DNA of 64,000 nt. Source: Selaginella moellendorffii. Its lineage: Eukaryota; Streptophyta; Lycopodiopsida; Selaginellales; Selaginellaceae. The stretch is taken from contig NW_003314267.1 in the NCBI RefSeq assembly GCF_000143415.4, positions 3,617,138 through 3,681,137 of the forward strand. The letters are read 5' to 3'. Positions 20,958-33,123 of this stretch are shown one piece after another. How positions within the stretch are numbered: the stretch's first letter is position 1; each line of letters opens with the position of its first letter. A program made the position numbers and the translations under genes. A model generated the notes under the pieces. That model did no database searches. It had not been told where the DNA came from and saw only the letters and a program-made list of their open reading frames with translations.

Positions 20958-23900
20958 TCAAACGCTTAACTTTGGACGGAAGTCGGCCGAAGCGAAGCGA
21001 GCAGTGATATCATCTACGCATGCCATCCTGATTCTTTCTGGAGTGGCCGGGGTGTCCAAAAGAAACCACCCGTGAAGTCCCGTTTCAGCTCTCGCAGAAG
21101 CGATAGCTTCTTTTACTGCAAAAAGCGCCGCTGCAGCTAAGAACAGCGGGGGTTCCCCCACTGCCTTCGACGAGTGGATGGCTCTTGGATTCGGAGCATC
21201 CTGGATTTAGTCACCATATCATCAGCCAAAGTCCTATGAAGGAAAGATTCCAAACCTTTAAGAGCGAGACTCGGAAGTCAATCGGAATATCGTTTACTGT
21301 TGGCAGTTTGTAAGTTCCGGGGCCTTGAGTGAAAAGATATCCGGGCTTTATCCAAGGATGAGCTTTGTCACCCCACTTAAGTTCTTCTAGTGCTACCCAG
21401 CCGAGGCCTTGGACAAACGCACCCTCAATCTACACGTACGTAGAAACTGTTAGCAAGTAGCAACTTTTCTACTCTTCGAACCTGGCCAATATCAATAGCG
21501 GGATTCAGCGAATGTCCCAAGTCCATGACGATGTCAACACGTCTCAAGTGTGAATCACCAGTAAGACAATCTATCTCTGCCTCGGCACAAGCAGCTCCAT
21601 AAGTATAGTAGCTGAAAGGTGATCCTTTCCCTGTCTTCCAATCGAAACCAATGTCTGGTGTTATGTAAAACCCGTGTGCTGAGAGATCAATACGCTGTAA
21701 GTAACACGCCATAACCAGCTGCAATATAACAACAAAGATTAGCCAAAGAAACGTAACTTGGATTAGTACCTTCGCAAACGAGTCGTACTGAGACATCAAT
21801 GGTCTCATCCTTTCTTTGATTTGGTTGCATGCATCGATAACAGCGGCACCATACATATCAGAGCTCGCAGAAGCCGCAGTAGGCGAAGCATTTGGTACCT
21901 TACATTCCAAGACGTGGTGAGCAGAACTTGAAAGGTGAAAAGCAGCGTACCTTGTCGGTGCTTGTTTCAGATATAAATACTGAGCTTATGGGAATATCGA
22001 ACGCAGTGGCAGCGACCTGTGCGATTTTTGTGTGTAAACCTTGTCCCATTTCAACTCCACCATGTGTCACTAGAACTGTACCGTCTGTATAAACTTGGAC
22101 CAATGCACCTGCCTGGACGAGAAAATTCCGTCATTTCCACCATCAAAGGCTGCCTGATTAAACCATTCACCTGATTAATAAACTTGGTTGTAAATGATAT
22201 TCCAAACTTTGTAGGGACCATCGCTACTCCTCTTTTCTTCCACCGATTTTTCTTGTTAAATAAATCGATCTCATGCATACGTGAGGCAAGCTCACAAGAA
22301 GACTTCAACTCCGACCAAACCTGTTTTATACGACAGTTCTCGAGAACCTGGCTATAATGCAGCTCGTAACCTTCTCCTTGGAGATTAATTTCCTAAAAAA
22401 GTCAACAGTAAAAAACATAAGTTTTTGAGCGTCGGCAGCAAAAGAAAAAACGTTTTTTTAGAGATACACACCCTGATCTTTGAAGCAGGTACTCCCAGAG
22501 TTTTTGCAATGTGTTCAATCCAATTCTCCGTAACAAGCATCCCTTGAGGTCCGCCAAATCCGCGAAACGCTGTGTTGCTGGGAATGTTTGTAAAACATAC
22601 GTTTCCAAATATGCGCACGTTAGGGATCACATAAACGTTGTCCGAATGGAACATGGATCTCTCCAGAACAGCGTCCGAAAGATCCAATGAGTTGCCACCA
22701 TTGTTATATATCTGAAGGTCCAATGCCATAACTTTTCCCTCGTTTGTAAAACCAACCTTCACATTGAAGAGCGATGAATCAAAGCAACGCACACATGGAT
22801 AAATAACAAGGTACCTTGTAACGCGCAAGGAAAGCATGCCTTTGACCAGTAATTGCCATGTCCACTTCTCTGTCAAGTACTAGCTTCACCGGCCTCCTTA
22901 AGAGATATGCAGGGACGGCCGCTGCAGCTGCTTCGACAAATCCACGAGTTTCCTTTCCTCCAAATCCACCGCCAATTCGTTTTGTCTTACAAACCACCCT
23001 ATGCATTGGAATGCCCAAGACGTGCGCTACAGTATACTGGTGCTTCTGAGGTGCCTGTAGACATCAGAAACCTTGTAAGTTCTGGCCCCTTGAACGCAAG
23101 AATAGCTTACCTGTGTCGATGATAGCATCATAACCTCATTTCCACCATCCTGAATCCATACTGTTGTTCCATGCGGTTCTAAGTAAAAATGCTCCTGTCC
23201 TCCCATTTGCACAGTGCCTTCGACAATGTGATCGCATTTCCCACTGGCGAAACACTCTTGTACGTTCCCCTTCGAAAGGACTCGGGGCGCCTTCAGAAGA
23301 AAACTCTCAGCCTCAATGGCGTCTTCAATGCTCAGAATCGCAGGTAAGTCTTCGTAAACCACTTTGACCTTTAGTGCTGCGGCCCTTGCTGCATACTGAG
23401 TATCAGCAACAACAACTCCAATCACCTGGCACAGTGAAGAGCAATTAGCCATGACTAAAAAACATATATATTCCTACCTGACCAACACATGTGACAACGT
23501 TCGTTGCAAATAACTCTTCGTCATGCGCCACAGCTCCAATATCATTTCCTCCAGGAACGTCTTTTGCGCAAAAATAACCAGCGAAACCAGGAACAGTCTC
23601 CGCCTCTCGGTAGCTCACAGAAACGATACGAGCATGCGGTCTGGTACTCAAAACCAACGCACCATGCAGTCCATTGGGTGGAAGAGGCTCGTCATCAAGA
23701 TATTGTGCTTCACCAGATACCTGTTGCATTTTCAGCTCAATTTTCGTGCGAAAGAAACTGTGGTGTTACCTGAAGCTCTGCTGAAACATGAGCGATAGAC
23801 TGACCGACAGCTGATCCATCCACTATAGTTTTGAAGTTTTGCATCCCACTAGAAATGTCTCTCTTGTAAGGATCAGCTGCTGACATGAACCTTTCGGAAA

Positions 23901-25768
23901 ACTCGTGCTCGACATTTTCATCCTGCTGAAGCTTGTCCGCCACCATCAAGAAATATTTGAAGAAAAAACTCAAAATGAGAGACCTCCTGAATTCGGCCAT
24001 GCCTCCGGGAGCATTATCGGCAATGATGATGTCCTTCTGAAGCTCCGAAAGAGCACCTTCCAGGGTCGACTTGTCCCAAACCTTTCCTTGCATAAAAGTC
24101 TCGGTTTTGCTCGCACGAACGGGAACAGCGGCAACTCCACCATATACCAATGAAATCCCCGATACGAGCCATTTCCCCGTCTCCTCTTTTAGATGAACTC
24201 TCATCCCTGCGTTGACAAGAGCGATGTCGTCATCTCTGCGGTGAGACTGCTTAAACTCCTTTATATATTCGTTCTTCCTCGTCCATGGAAGAAAAACGCT
24301 GGCAAGAATCTCTCCTTTCCGCAATGCCACCCTGCGATACCCGATAAAGAAGTCGCTTGCCTGTACTGACCGCGGCAATCCACTGTCATCAACTAAGGTG
24401 AAAACGGCCCCCGCTGCTATCCAAAGAGGATTTAAATCCGAGATAGGACTAGCAGTACAAATGTTGCCTCCAATAGAGGAAACATTTCTTATTTGAACCC
24501 CTGCAAACCACTTCAACTGTGCCAAGAATGCGTCGCATCCAGATACTTCGTAAGCCTTCCTGTCCTTCACACAAGCATGCATCACTTCCCGGAGTTTTTC
24601 CAGCGTCACGGACGCACCAATATTAAGACCATCGTCGAGAACTTTGATGGCGTTGAGCTCTGCGACGTGAGTAGCTGCAATCAGTACCGGGTACCTCAAG
24701 TTCTTAAACCTTGTCTCTATGCCAACTTCACTGTTCCCGACCACCAACTTAGCATCCGGATACCGTTTCTTCAAATCCAGTAAGTCAGGCAGGCTTAACG
24801 GACGGAACCACTGCAAATCCTCAGCACCTTTCAGAACCAAAGACTGAACCTTCCTGGTCATTAGCTCGGGAGGAAAAATAAGCTCCCCCCGATCCTTGAT
24901 CTCTGATGGTTTCTCCTGTACGCTACAGCAACCGGTTTTCTTCTCGGATCCACAGTCACAAGGCCTTCCAGTACCAGGACAGATCTTACCACCTTGAGAG
25001 GCCCGATTCACAGCGACTCCACTTGCCTTAGCAGAATCATCCCAGTAGAGGAAACTATCTGCTTTGGTGAACGACCGGAATGCCTCTAGAATAGGCCGGT
25101 AACCCGTGCATCGACATAAATTCCCCGCGAGGCTTTCTTCTATCTGTTCTTCTGTTGGTGGCATCTTGCAAGTCCTGAGCAGTGCGTACATCGACATGAC
25201 GAAGCCTGGTGTACAAAAACCGCATTGCGAGCCATGTGTGTTAGCCAAGACTTCCTGTGCCAAAGTTTGCGAAGAGAAGTTATGGAGTATAGTTTTAGCA
25301 TCAACGCTACCTGGACTTTGTGAAGGCCTTTACGCCGACTTCCAATTCCTTCCACGGTCATGACGTGCATGCCTTCGACTGAGTAGAGCGGAGCCAAGCA
25401 AGCGTTGATCGCTCGATGACTAAGAACAAAAGAAGAACAGCAGTTTAATTCTTTGCTCTCATCTCAACAGGGACAAGCTCACTTGATTTTGTCTTCTCCA
25501 TTGTCGAAGAAAGAAAGCATCACTGTGCACGCTCCACACCCTCCCTCTCCACATCCCAATTTCGTTCCGGTCAAGCCAAGCCCTGGAAATAATCACCCGA
25601 ACAAGAGCACCGATGCTGTGCAAATTCTCACAAATTCTCACCTCGGAGATACTCCAGCAGCGTCATGTGAGCTAACCCATCGGGAAGAATGTAGCGCTTC
25701 CCATTCACGTAGAGAATCGGCTCCTGGGGATCGCCGATCAATTCGATGCTTGCTTCCAGCGATCCCAT
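20958..25768 (-). CDS. XDH: Xanthine dehydrogenase
   Basis: XDH oxidises hypoxanthine and xanthine to urate in purine breakdown, using NAD+ and a chain of Moco, two 2Fe-2S clusters and FAD; the plant enzyme is cytosolic. Fourteen exons can be joined without a break: 25768-25642, 25582-25483, 25419-25311, 25254-23770, 23720-23478, 23425-23111, 23054-22815, 22756-22472, 22392-22171, 22112-21951, 21898-21770, 21718-21482, 21429-21256, 21200-20958. The product is 1356 residues, the usual length. Cluster cysteines: C53, C58, C61 (CGEGGCGAC), CGFC at 123-126 and CRC at 159-161. FAD region: VVGNSEVG and [10 protein letters not shown]. Moco domain: [32 protein letters not shown], and the catalytic Glu in KAVGEPP near residue 1292. 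The 1485-bp fourth exon stands out beside the small others. The 51-bp intron 21769-21719 has no in-frame stop. It is embedded among UGT genes without an obvious functional link. Confidence 0.96.
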
Positions 25769-26084
25769 CTGCTCAATTCGATCTGCGCGGCGGCGAGGAG
25801 CAAAGCGATGGAATCCACGCTCGAAAACCTAGGAGCTGGGATCGCTATCTATCTATCCATCTAAAACCCTTTTCCTCGCTACAGGAAAAATAGAGCACCA
25901 AATGGACCTGGAATATGCTCGTAAAAAACACGTGACCGCATTTCACGTTAATGGGAATTTACTTAGGATTGTTAAATCTAAGTATATTCTAATGGTATCT
26001 TGCTTAAGACTAAATAATAGTTTTTATTCAAGACTAACCATTTATATTAAATTAAAAGAAATTCTTTTGCCCTTAAATGTTTTT
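25769..26084. other. Spacer between XDH start and UGT11 end
   Basis: About 315 bp; GC-moderate XDH leader at first, then AT-rich. Only small frames without family resemblance. No repeat seen. Confidence 0.4.
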
Positions 26085-27539
26085 CTAGATACTCCTCATA
26101 GATTCCACAAACTTTTGGAGGTTGCCATACGAAGAGCCACCTTTCAAAACTGTCTTATAAGCTTCTTCCTTGATCTTTTTAACGTTGTTCCTCATATCGC
26201 TACCACTTTCTTCTTCCATGAGTGTCTTCACAACTTTCACGAATTCCTCCCTGGTAACGAGCTTTTGAGTCGCTACATTTGAGAACTTCAATCCGATCTT
26301 CCAGTCCTCCACCACCAGCTTGCAGTTAAGATTTTGCTCGGCGATGCAAGGCCAGCAGATCATTGGAACGCCTCCTGAGATACTCTCGAGCGTCGAGTTC
26401 CAGCCACAGTGACTCAAAAATCCACCGGTGGAAGGATGCTGTAGGATTTCCAGCTGAGGAGCCCAGCTCACGACGAGCCCAAAGCCGCCAACTCTCGCCT
26501 TGAATGATTCGAAGAACTCAGCCTCTAAGTTGGCAATTGACTTCGGACGAATGGCCCAAAGGAATGGTCTCTGGAGTTCTTCCAATCCCGCTGAGATCTC
26601 CATGAACTGCTCCAAGCTGAGAGTAGCGATGCTGCCGAAGGATATATAGAGAACTGACTCGGGAACTTGCTTATCCAGCCACGATAAACACTCCTGATCT
26701 TCGTTCCAGAGGCTTGGATTGCTTGCTTTCTTCTCGCCAGTGCAAAGCAAAAGAGGTCCAACTGCGATGCTGTTTGCGTTGATCTCCCTGGCTGCCTCAA
26801 ACGCCTCACCTTCGAGCTCTTCAAAGCTGTTGAAAAGGACCCATGCATCCTTAGCCATTTGCGTTGTTCTGTGGTGCCGGCGAGCAAACCCGGGATCCAA
26901 CTTTTCATCGTGAGCGGACAACACCGAGGGGAGGCCCCAGATTGGCAGTGGCGACACCCCGGGAATGTAAGTTATCACCTTGTCGATTGAAAAATCTGCA
27001 AGGATGAAAAGGTAAGACACGGAAAACCTGTAAAAGAGCGGAGTACCTTGCACTGGTATGTCACCATGCTCTAGCAACTTCGGTAAATGGTACTCGAGAA
27101 GAAGTGAGTGAGCAGTCGAGGTCCAAAAAGTAACATTGAGTATCCCGACCCTTTGAGCCACATCTCTCGACCACCTGTAAAACAAGTCCGAGATGAGGCA
27201 CGAAACTGGAGGCCCCCTCTTCGAGATCTTGTCCACCAGCAGCTTCTCGACCGGACCTTCCATATCCTCCATGGACTTGAAGAAGATAAGCCGGTTGTCC
27301 TTGTAGAAAAGGTCGAAGTCCAATGGAGTACCGGGAACAGTCTCGAAGCGAATGTCAAGGCCGTCTTCACCGTCTGTGACATGCTTCATCCGGCTCTGGA
27401 CGGCCTCCGTGTTGATGAAGGTGATGACGAAGCCTCTGGAGGCGAGAGCTTTGCAAAGGTGTAAGAGAGGAGAAACATGACCTTGAACTGCGACCGGGAG
27501 TGCAACCGCATGAGGCCGGCTATCTACGAGAGAACCCAT
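26085..27539 (-). CDS. UDP-glycosyltransferase (UGT11) with a 51-bp in-frame intron
   Basis: Exons 27539-27047 and 26995-26085; intron 27046-26996 (51 bp, phase 1) at the family position. Spliced product 467 residues. The intron has no in-frame stop, so the unspliced message would read 484 residues with 17 added, mainly hydrophobic and aromatic ones between PVQ and DFSIDK. Motifs: VQGHVSP, ISDLFYRW, WAPQLEIL, SHCGWNS, IAEQ. It resembles UGT10 and UGT6 more than UGT1-4. It lies beyond XDH, at the edge of the main cluster. Confidence 0.92.
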   Translation of the reverse strand: MGSLVDSRPHAVALPVAVQGHVSPLLHLCKALASRGFVITFINTEAVQSRMKHVTDGEDGLDIRFETVPGTPLDFDLFYKDNRLIFFKSMEDMEGPVEKLLVDKISKRGPPVSCLISDLFYRWSRDVAQRVGILNVTFWTSTAHSLLLEYHLPKLLEHGDIPVQGTPLFYRFSVSYLFILADFSIDKVITYIPGVSPLPIWGLPSVLSAHDEKLDPGFARRHHRTTQMAKDAWVLFNSFEELEGEAFEAAREINANSIAVGPLLLCTGEKKASNPSLWNEDQECLSWLDKQVPESVLYISFGSIATLSLEQFMEISAGLEELQRPFLWAIRPKSIANLEAEFFESFKARVGGFGLVVSWAPQLEILQHPSTGGFLSHCGWNSTLESISGGVPMICWPCIAEQNLNCKLVVEDWKIGLKFSNVATQKLVTREEFVKVVKTLMEEESGSDMRNNVKKIKEEAYKTVLKGGSSYGNLQKFVESMRSI

Positions 27540-27940
27540 TTTCTGCTGCTGCTGCTTGTTCTTGCCCTCGGGATTTTAACTCCTCCACAAAGAACACTTC
27601 AGAAGCTTCAACGATTGAAGCGACCGTCTCTCGATGAAGCTTCTGATTTAAAGAGAGACGACCGAAAGTCAGTAGACGTCTAAACCTCTCAGTTGTTAGC
27701 CACACCAATATCCTGTCTACTGGTTGGTGTGTCCCATTAAGACTCGCGGCCACGACAAACTATCGTAAACGCTTGTAAATCAAATACAAATATCAGAAAA
27801 AGTTTAGTCGTGTAGCCAACATACAGAAAGGAAGGTGCCGCGTTACTCTCGTGTTTTCTTCTTGGAAGAGACCGGAAACTCCGAAAAGGCTCACATCATT
27901 GCCAGCTGATGGAGAGAGAGACTGAAATATCTTTTTTACA
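27540..27940. other. Upstream region of UGT11
   Basis: About 400 bp with the presumed UGT11 promoter. Contains a short direct/inverted set around GAAGCTTC (27600-27650). No gene recognised. Confidence 0.35.
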
Positions 27941-28433
27941 ATGGCCAGCAGTCAGAAACTCAACCGTAAGAAACATAAAGACGTACCAGACAACCGTGAT
28001 TCAGCCGACAATCGGAGCAAAACAATGGTGTAAAGGGCTCTGCATGTAAGGATTTAACCAACAGAGATGTCGAGTTTTCTCGTGTTATCAAACTATTCTT
28101 GTAGAAATGTTGTTGTACACTGTGCAGCCACAGCACTGAACAATGATCTCCCCAATATGAACATCAACTGGAACCTAAGAAAAAAGCAGAGAAGTAACGA
28201 GCTTTAGGGCAAACTAATCCTAGAATCTGACAGAGAAAAATAGAAAACTGACACGACGTACCAGAACGAAACATGTTGGTCCCTGGTCTTGCAGAGCAAT
28301 AGTCGACACAATCACGGGGAAAAATTCCAAATGAGAAAATTATTCTTCATTACCTGCCAGTGCATCATGCCCACGACCATGATATCCAGTTTTCCCCACA
28401 AGACTCGTGTAGAGAGAGAGTTTTTCTTTTCGG
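27941..28433 (-). pseudogene. Decayed INDH copy
   Basis: This segment aligns in patches with the intact INDH locus at 34020-34840. 27941-28040 matches INDH 3' flanking DNA (CCGTGATTCAGC), 28040-28180 matches the last exon, and 28255-28430 matches parts of the middle exons, including the stretch encoding the MVVDMPPG region (CCACGACCATGATATCCAG). Several hundred bases are missing inside and the frame is lost. The P-loop exon is absent. The order and strand are the same as in the real gene. The match ends near 28433, within what is an intron in INDH. Confidence 0.8.
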
Positions 28434-31400
28434 CCAGTATTGTAATATATTGTGTGGAATTATTCCAACATTGTGACATTGTTATGCTAACACTCAGCTT
28501 TATTTCATTTCATCTCAGTTGCTTGCCCATGTGTAAAAAATAAAAAATGGAAAGTGTTCTATAAGAAATAAAAATGGAAAGGGAATGAAGTAAATTACTT
28601 GTGACATGGTAACCGATACTTTTTTTATGGAACATCAAAAGCTTTGACACTTTTTTCTTTTTCTTTTCTTCAGTTGCACAATTTTTGAATTATTTAGGGA
28701 CAATAGTCTTCCTTTTATGTGGTACCTGTAACCACATGAAGTTAAAACTCAAGAAAGAAATGTAAAGTTTGATACTTTGTCCACTTGCACTTCCTCGGCT
28801 TCCACTTTCGCATACCTTTGGAGTGTTTGTAATTTTCTCTCCCAACATAATATTCTCTTTTTCATGCACACTAGAACATTTCTGTTGAAAAAGAAATAGT
28901 TAAAAGTATTGGAACAAGCAATTACCTTTCTTTCCTTGTCGTGCTTCTAGGTTAGCATTCTCTCCAAAATATCTTTGGGAAGCCAGTAGATGATTCGCTT
29001 ATGAAAACACAAGAGAAAGATAGAACCTTCATATTTATCATGGATGAACTTCATGATCGTAGCTTTTGTGGTGTTGTTTTTTGACTTGAAATTATGGTGT
29101 AGCAACAAGTTTTGGTGTAGTTTGACCCACTTATGAACTTGTGCAATGTTGGATTTCTGGACGTCATGTTGCATCAGCCAATACTTTACTAGAAATTTTT
29201 AACCATAGCTACTGTATTGTCGATCACCGTGTGGAAGTTTGTGAAAAATCCGCTCATATGTTGGAATTTCTTCATCAGTGAAGTCATTGCCATCTCCATC
29301 ATCACTGGCTAGAATGATCTTTTCAGGTAATGCATGAGATGGACTTGGCTTTTTCTGCATTGAAAGGAAAAGTAGTTAACTTGAGTTCAAACAAGAAAGA
29401 TTATATCTGGTTTTTAGCATCAATATAGCAACATAGAATTCCCAAACTTGATCAAGTCACCATTAAGCCTTAACTTCCTTATAGCCTCTAAGAACGATTG
29501 CCCATTACTAATCTCAGCAACAAACTTACAACATCTACGTTTGTCCACTCCTAGACATCATACTCTTCGGCTTGTAGCAACTGTTGGATGGAAAGTCAAA
29601 TAGTGATCATTAGCAAATACGCCAAGTTGTTCGTAACATATATCTGTGCTAGCTATGAGTAAAGGAAATAAGATGAACTTGTGTAGAATCTCCTGCACTG
29701 GCTAAATAGCAATGTCCCTCTTGCCTCCATTTCTTAGTAGTACCATCCCTGCTGTTACATCTGTAGCTGCCACCAAATGGCTTCAAGACATTCTAGCTTC
29801 AACCAATGCATGCTTACTCGAAAAAAACCTTAAGTTTGAAATCTTGTTGTATCCAAAATAAGGGTTCAATCTTTGCCTTCCAAGTCTTGCTTTCATTCGT
29901 GTGATCTTCTCAAACTATTACACAATCCCCTACTTTGAAGATCTCCCCAAGCGAAAGGACATGATGAACAAGTTGCTTTAATTTTCTTTTACACCCATTA
30001 TAGCTTCCAGAATCTATTTTCTTCTACCAACAAGCATTGGTTGCTGTAACAAGCTTTTGAAACCTTCTCCATAAAGCCCTCTTACTTCCTTGAAAAACTC
30101 AACTCTAAACCTACCATCTATCAAGACCTACAATCCATATCTTGAAACACTTGCTTGCTCACACCCTTAAATATAAATTTCAAAAAATACCATGAGTTTG
30201 AAATTTTGTTGTCCTTGTTGTTAGAGTAGATTGCATTATAATTCTTGACTACCCACTCAAATGGATAGCACCAAAAGTTGATATGGCTGCTATGCCTTTG
30301 AATGTCGCTAAAATATCTCCACATCCAATATTATGCTCCAATGGAACATTTTTCGCTCCAAACTCTTCCTCCCTAAGTGTCCTCCATAGCATAAATATAA
30401 CAGCCCCAATCTCAAGGTTTTCCTTAGTCCATCCTCCATTACTTTGCTTGAAAAATAAGTGAGCAACATTGGAGACACACAACCCAATTTTCTTCAGATT
30501 TCCATTTGAATTCTACTTAAAAATACAACGATTCTTCTGCTTTGTAACTCAAAAACGAAGCAATAAGTAAACAAAAGAATAACTCAATGTACACATTTAC
30601 CTTTCTAAACTGGATGGCCAACATCTTGCTTGAAAGGGCTTGAAAATAACAAATTTATGTCCTGAATCACCACTTCTAATATGGAAGAGAGTTTGTCATT
30701 GCTTTTGAGATAATCAAAAAAACTTTTGAAACATGTCTCACTGCATCAGATCAAAAACAAAATCTAGGACCATGAACATAGTTGGAATATTCAAATGAGA
30801 AAATGAAAAAGCATATTTGTATAATTGATAAAGCCTCCAGAAAACTGAGACAAAAGCAAGACTAGCTTCATTGAGATACTCATCCCTCTTTGATATTGTT
30901 GTGCTTCTAAAATGTTTGAAAATAGTAACTCAAATGTCCTAGCAGACATGGGATTCTGAAAAAAAAGGTGTTTAGAAGTAAATGATTGAGATTATAAAAT
31001 CAGTAGGAAAACAAAGAGCAATTACATGTTTTTATCGAACAGATCTCTCCCATCTCAGAGTGTAGAAGCAATATAGTAGCACCTACATCCTGATGGTCCA
31101 CCCCGCTTAAAACTGCCAACCATGCATTGTGCTACATGATCTCCCGTCCACGCCATAAACATTGCACGTACTTGAGTAGTACTCATACCTCATGGATACT
31201 CCAAGTTTCAAAGAGCTCCTCCAATTCTTCTATCAACAGCCTCAAAAGGTATTGGAGAAGTTCACCTTCTCTTTCCTACCTCTTGAACTTCTTCTAGGGG
31301 ATGAATAGAATAGGAAAAGGCTTTAAAAACCTTCCATTCCTTGTGTTAAGTATCTGAATCTTGACAACTCCAAACTTTCGTTGTGAATCATAAAGTTGGT

Positions 31401-32525
31401 GATTGTCAAAGGGGCCAAGAAGAGCAAAGTTTGCAGGATTTCTTGCTACTTACTGCGAAATCACTTTCTGTAATAAGTCACACCTTGAGCATGTGAATGT
31501 CTAAGGCTTCACCAGTCCACCAAAAGCCTCTTGAGATTTCTGGTGCCACCTTGGGAAAAATGGGTAGGCATGCTTACAACACGAGCAATAAACTGATAGT
31601 CTGTAGGTCTCTTCTAGATTCCAAAACTGCTATAATGATTTCCAATACTATAATGACTTAAACTTGTCCTCATCCCAGAATTTTAAGATTTCTCGTTGGA
31701 CTTAAAGCCCTCCCTCCACAAACGTTACAAATGGTGGTAATATGTCCTTAAGCTGCTTACAAGACTGAGATAAGAGCTGATTGACAGGTAGTCGAATGCC
31801 ACCATCTTGGCCTTGTGTGTAGACACCATCAGATGGAGAGTAAACTACTAGATCATGACGCTCCTTATCACCTTCACATAGTCTCCACCTGACTGGTTCA
31901 TTCATTCCAAACCTCCTGAAAAATGAGTCCATTTGCTTTGCAAAACTTGGCAATCTACTCCATACATCAGCTTCAGGGTATTCTAGCAGGATGTTCATGA
32001 GAGACTACTCGCCCTTGCCAAAAATCTTTCCTAGAATCCTGTCCCGTCACTTTTAGACACCAAGTGCACATTGAATGCCTCGTGGAGATCTAATAGAACT
32101 AATGTTATCAACCGTTAGACCAATTCCTCCTTTCTATCCTGATCAGACTCTATCCCCTGTGCCTGGTTGGCGCTCTCCTTCATCCCCAGACCCTGGTTCA
32201 TCCAAGCTTGCTAGATCAATGCCCCAGATTCTTCCATTATCTACTAATCTGCATTCTCCCTTGGCCTCCAAGAACCATGGCCTAGGTGCTTGAATTCTAT
32301 CCAACTCTCTAGATTCATGTCTATGCAAGGTGATCACTCTCTCCTCTCTTCTAGTTCTTTCTCATTGTGACCCGATACTCCTCGCTCGCAAACTCTTTGA
32401 CCCTTCTTTCAAACATGCAATTCCAATAGACGGCCACAATCTAATTATGCCAATCCAATGACCAGGAAATACCTTGTAATTCATTTCCAATTAAAAGATC
32501 CCGCTTATTTAAGTAAAAGAAAAAG
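28434..32525. mobile_element. About 4 kb AT-rich insertion-like block with decayed coding sequence
   Basis: This block separates the INDH relic from the ELOF1 relic, which are adjacent in the intact locus, so it was probably inserted between them. It is much more AT-rich than its surroundings. On the minus strand from about 32000 down to 28950 there are stretches of protein-like frame broken by stops: 31998-31702 (98 codons, with PSFAKQMDSFFRRF), 31500-31250, 30482-30121 (two overlapping frames, suggesting a frameshift) and 29174-28947. I do not recognise the protein. No terminal repeats, target-site duplication or transposase motif could be fixed by eye. It may be a dead transposable element or a decayed host gene family member. 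Confidence 0.4.
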
Positions 32526-32745
32526 ATGCCCTGCTAAATTTTGATTTAGGGTTTGTCACGATCTTAGGAGCGCTTGCTCATCTCTGTCCTCGGGCAGGGA
32601 TCGAAAGAAGGTGAACAAATGTCAACGACACTGAGTAGAGTACTTCTCCTGGAAAATCTTACACAATGCCCCACCCGATCGCAGCCAATCGCTGTGTAAG
32701 TTTCTTCTAGCGTTTCTACCGCTGCTAGATTCTCAAGCAACCAAA
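32526..32745 (+). pseudogene. Decayed ELOF1 copy with a micro-inversion
   Basis: Matches parts of the ELOF1 gene at 35505-35745. 32540-32612 aligns with the end of intron 1 and the start of exon 2 (CAGGGATCGAAAGAA). 32631-32687 aligns with the rest of exon 2 only when reverse-complemented (GAGAAGTACT is found inverted). 32690-32745 aligns again in the forward direction with exon 3 and intron 3 (GCCAATCG.TGTGTAAGTTTCTT). The first exon with one zinc-binding pair is missing, so no ELOF1 can be made. Confidence 0.75.
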
Positions 32746-33123
32746 CAAGCCTGTCTTGCAGCCTATGCCTCAAGATCCAATCAAGTGTGCGAGTCTCGAA
32801 GCATGCGAAGTTTTGCTTACGAGATTGCGACCAGCGAGATGACCAACACTAATCCATTGACAATCTGAGCTGAAAGATCGAAAAAGTCTCACATACCGCC
32901 TTGTTGAGGTGCAAACCCGATCCAATCAGATTAAATATTACTCTGACATTGAAGCATTAAGGTAATGTAATGCATCAAGGAGACAAGTCTGCTTAATTTG
33001 AAACTCCCCCCGAGACCGCGGTTCAATTCGTGGCCAGAAGCACTATCAAATTCAACAGTCAATTGAGCCGCCCAAATGGTGGCCTCTATCTATGTACACA
33101 CACGACTGTTCTGAAACCTTGGG
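32746..33123. other. Spacer downstream of the LURP-one gene
   Basis: About 380 bp. No coding frame with family resemblance; a probable 3' region of the minus-strand gene that ends at 33124. Confidence 0.35.

Noticed and set aside
20833-20961. N-terminal hydrophobic extension (43 residues) of UGT10
   Set aside because: It begins at a non-ATG codon and UGTs have no such leader; the ATG at 20832 gives the family start.
222-27539. The UGT/XDH/PPR neighbourhood as a metabolic gene cluster
   Set aside because: Only one enzyme class is repeated; XDH and PPR are single housekeeping-type genes and no other tailoring enzymes are present, so tandem duplication explains the layout.
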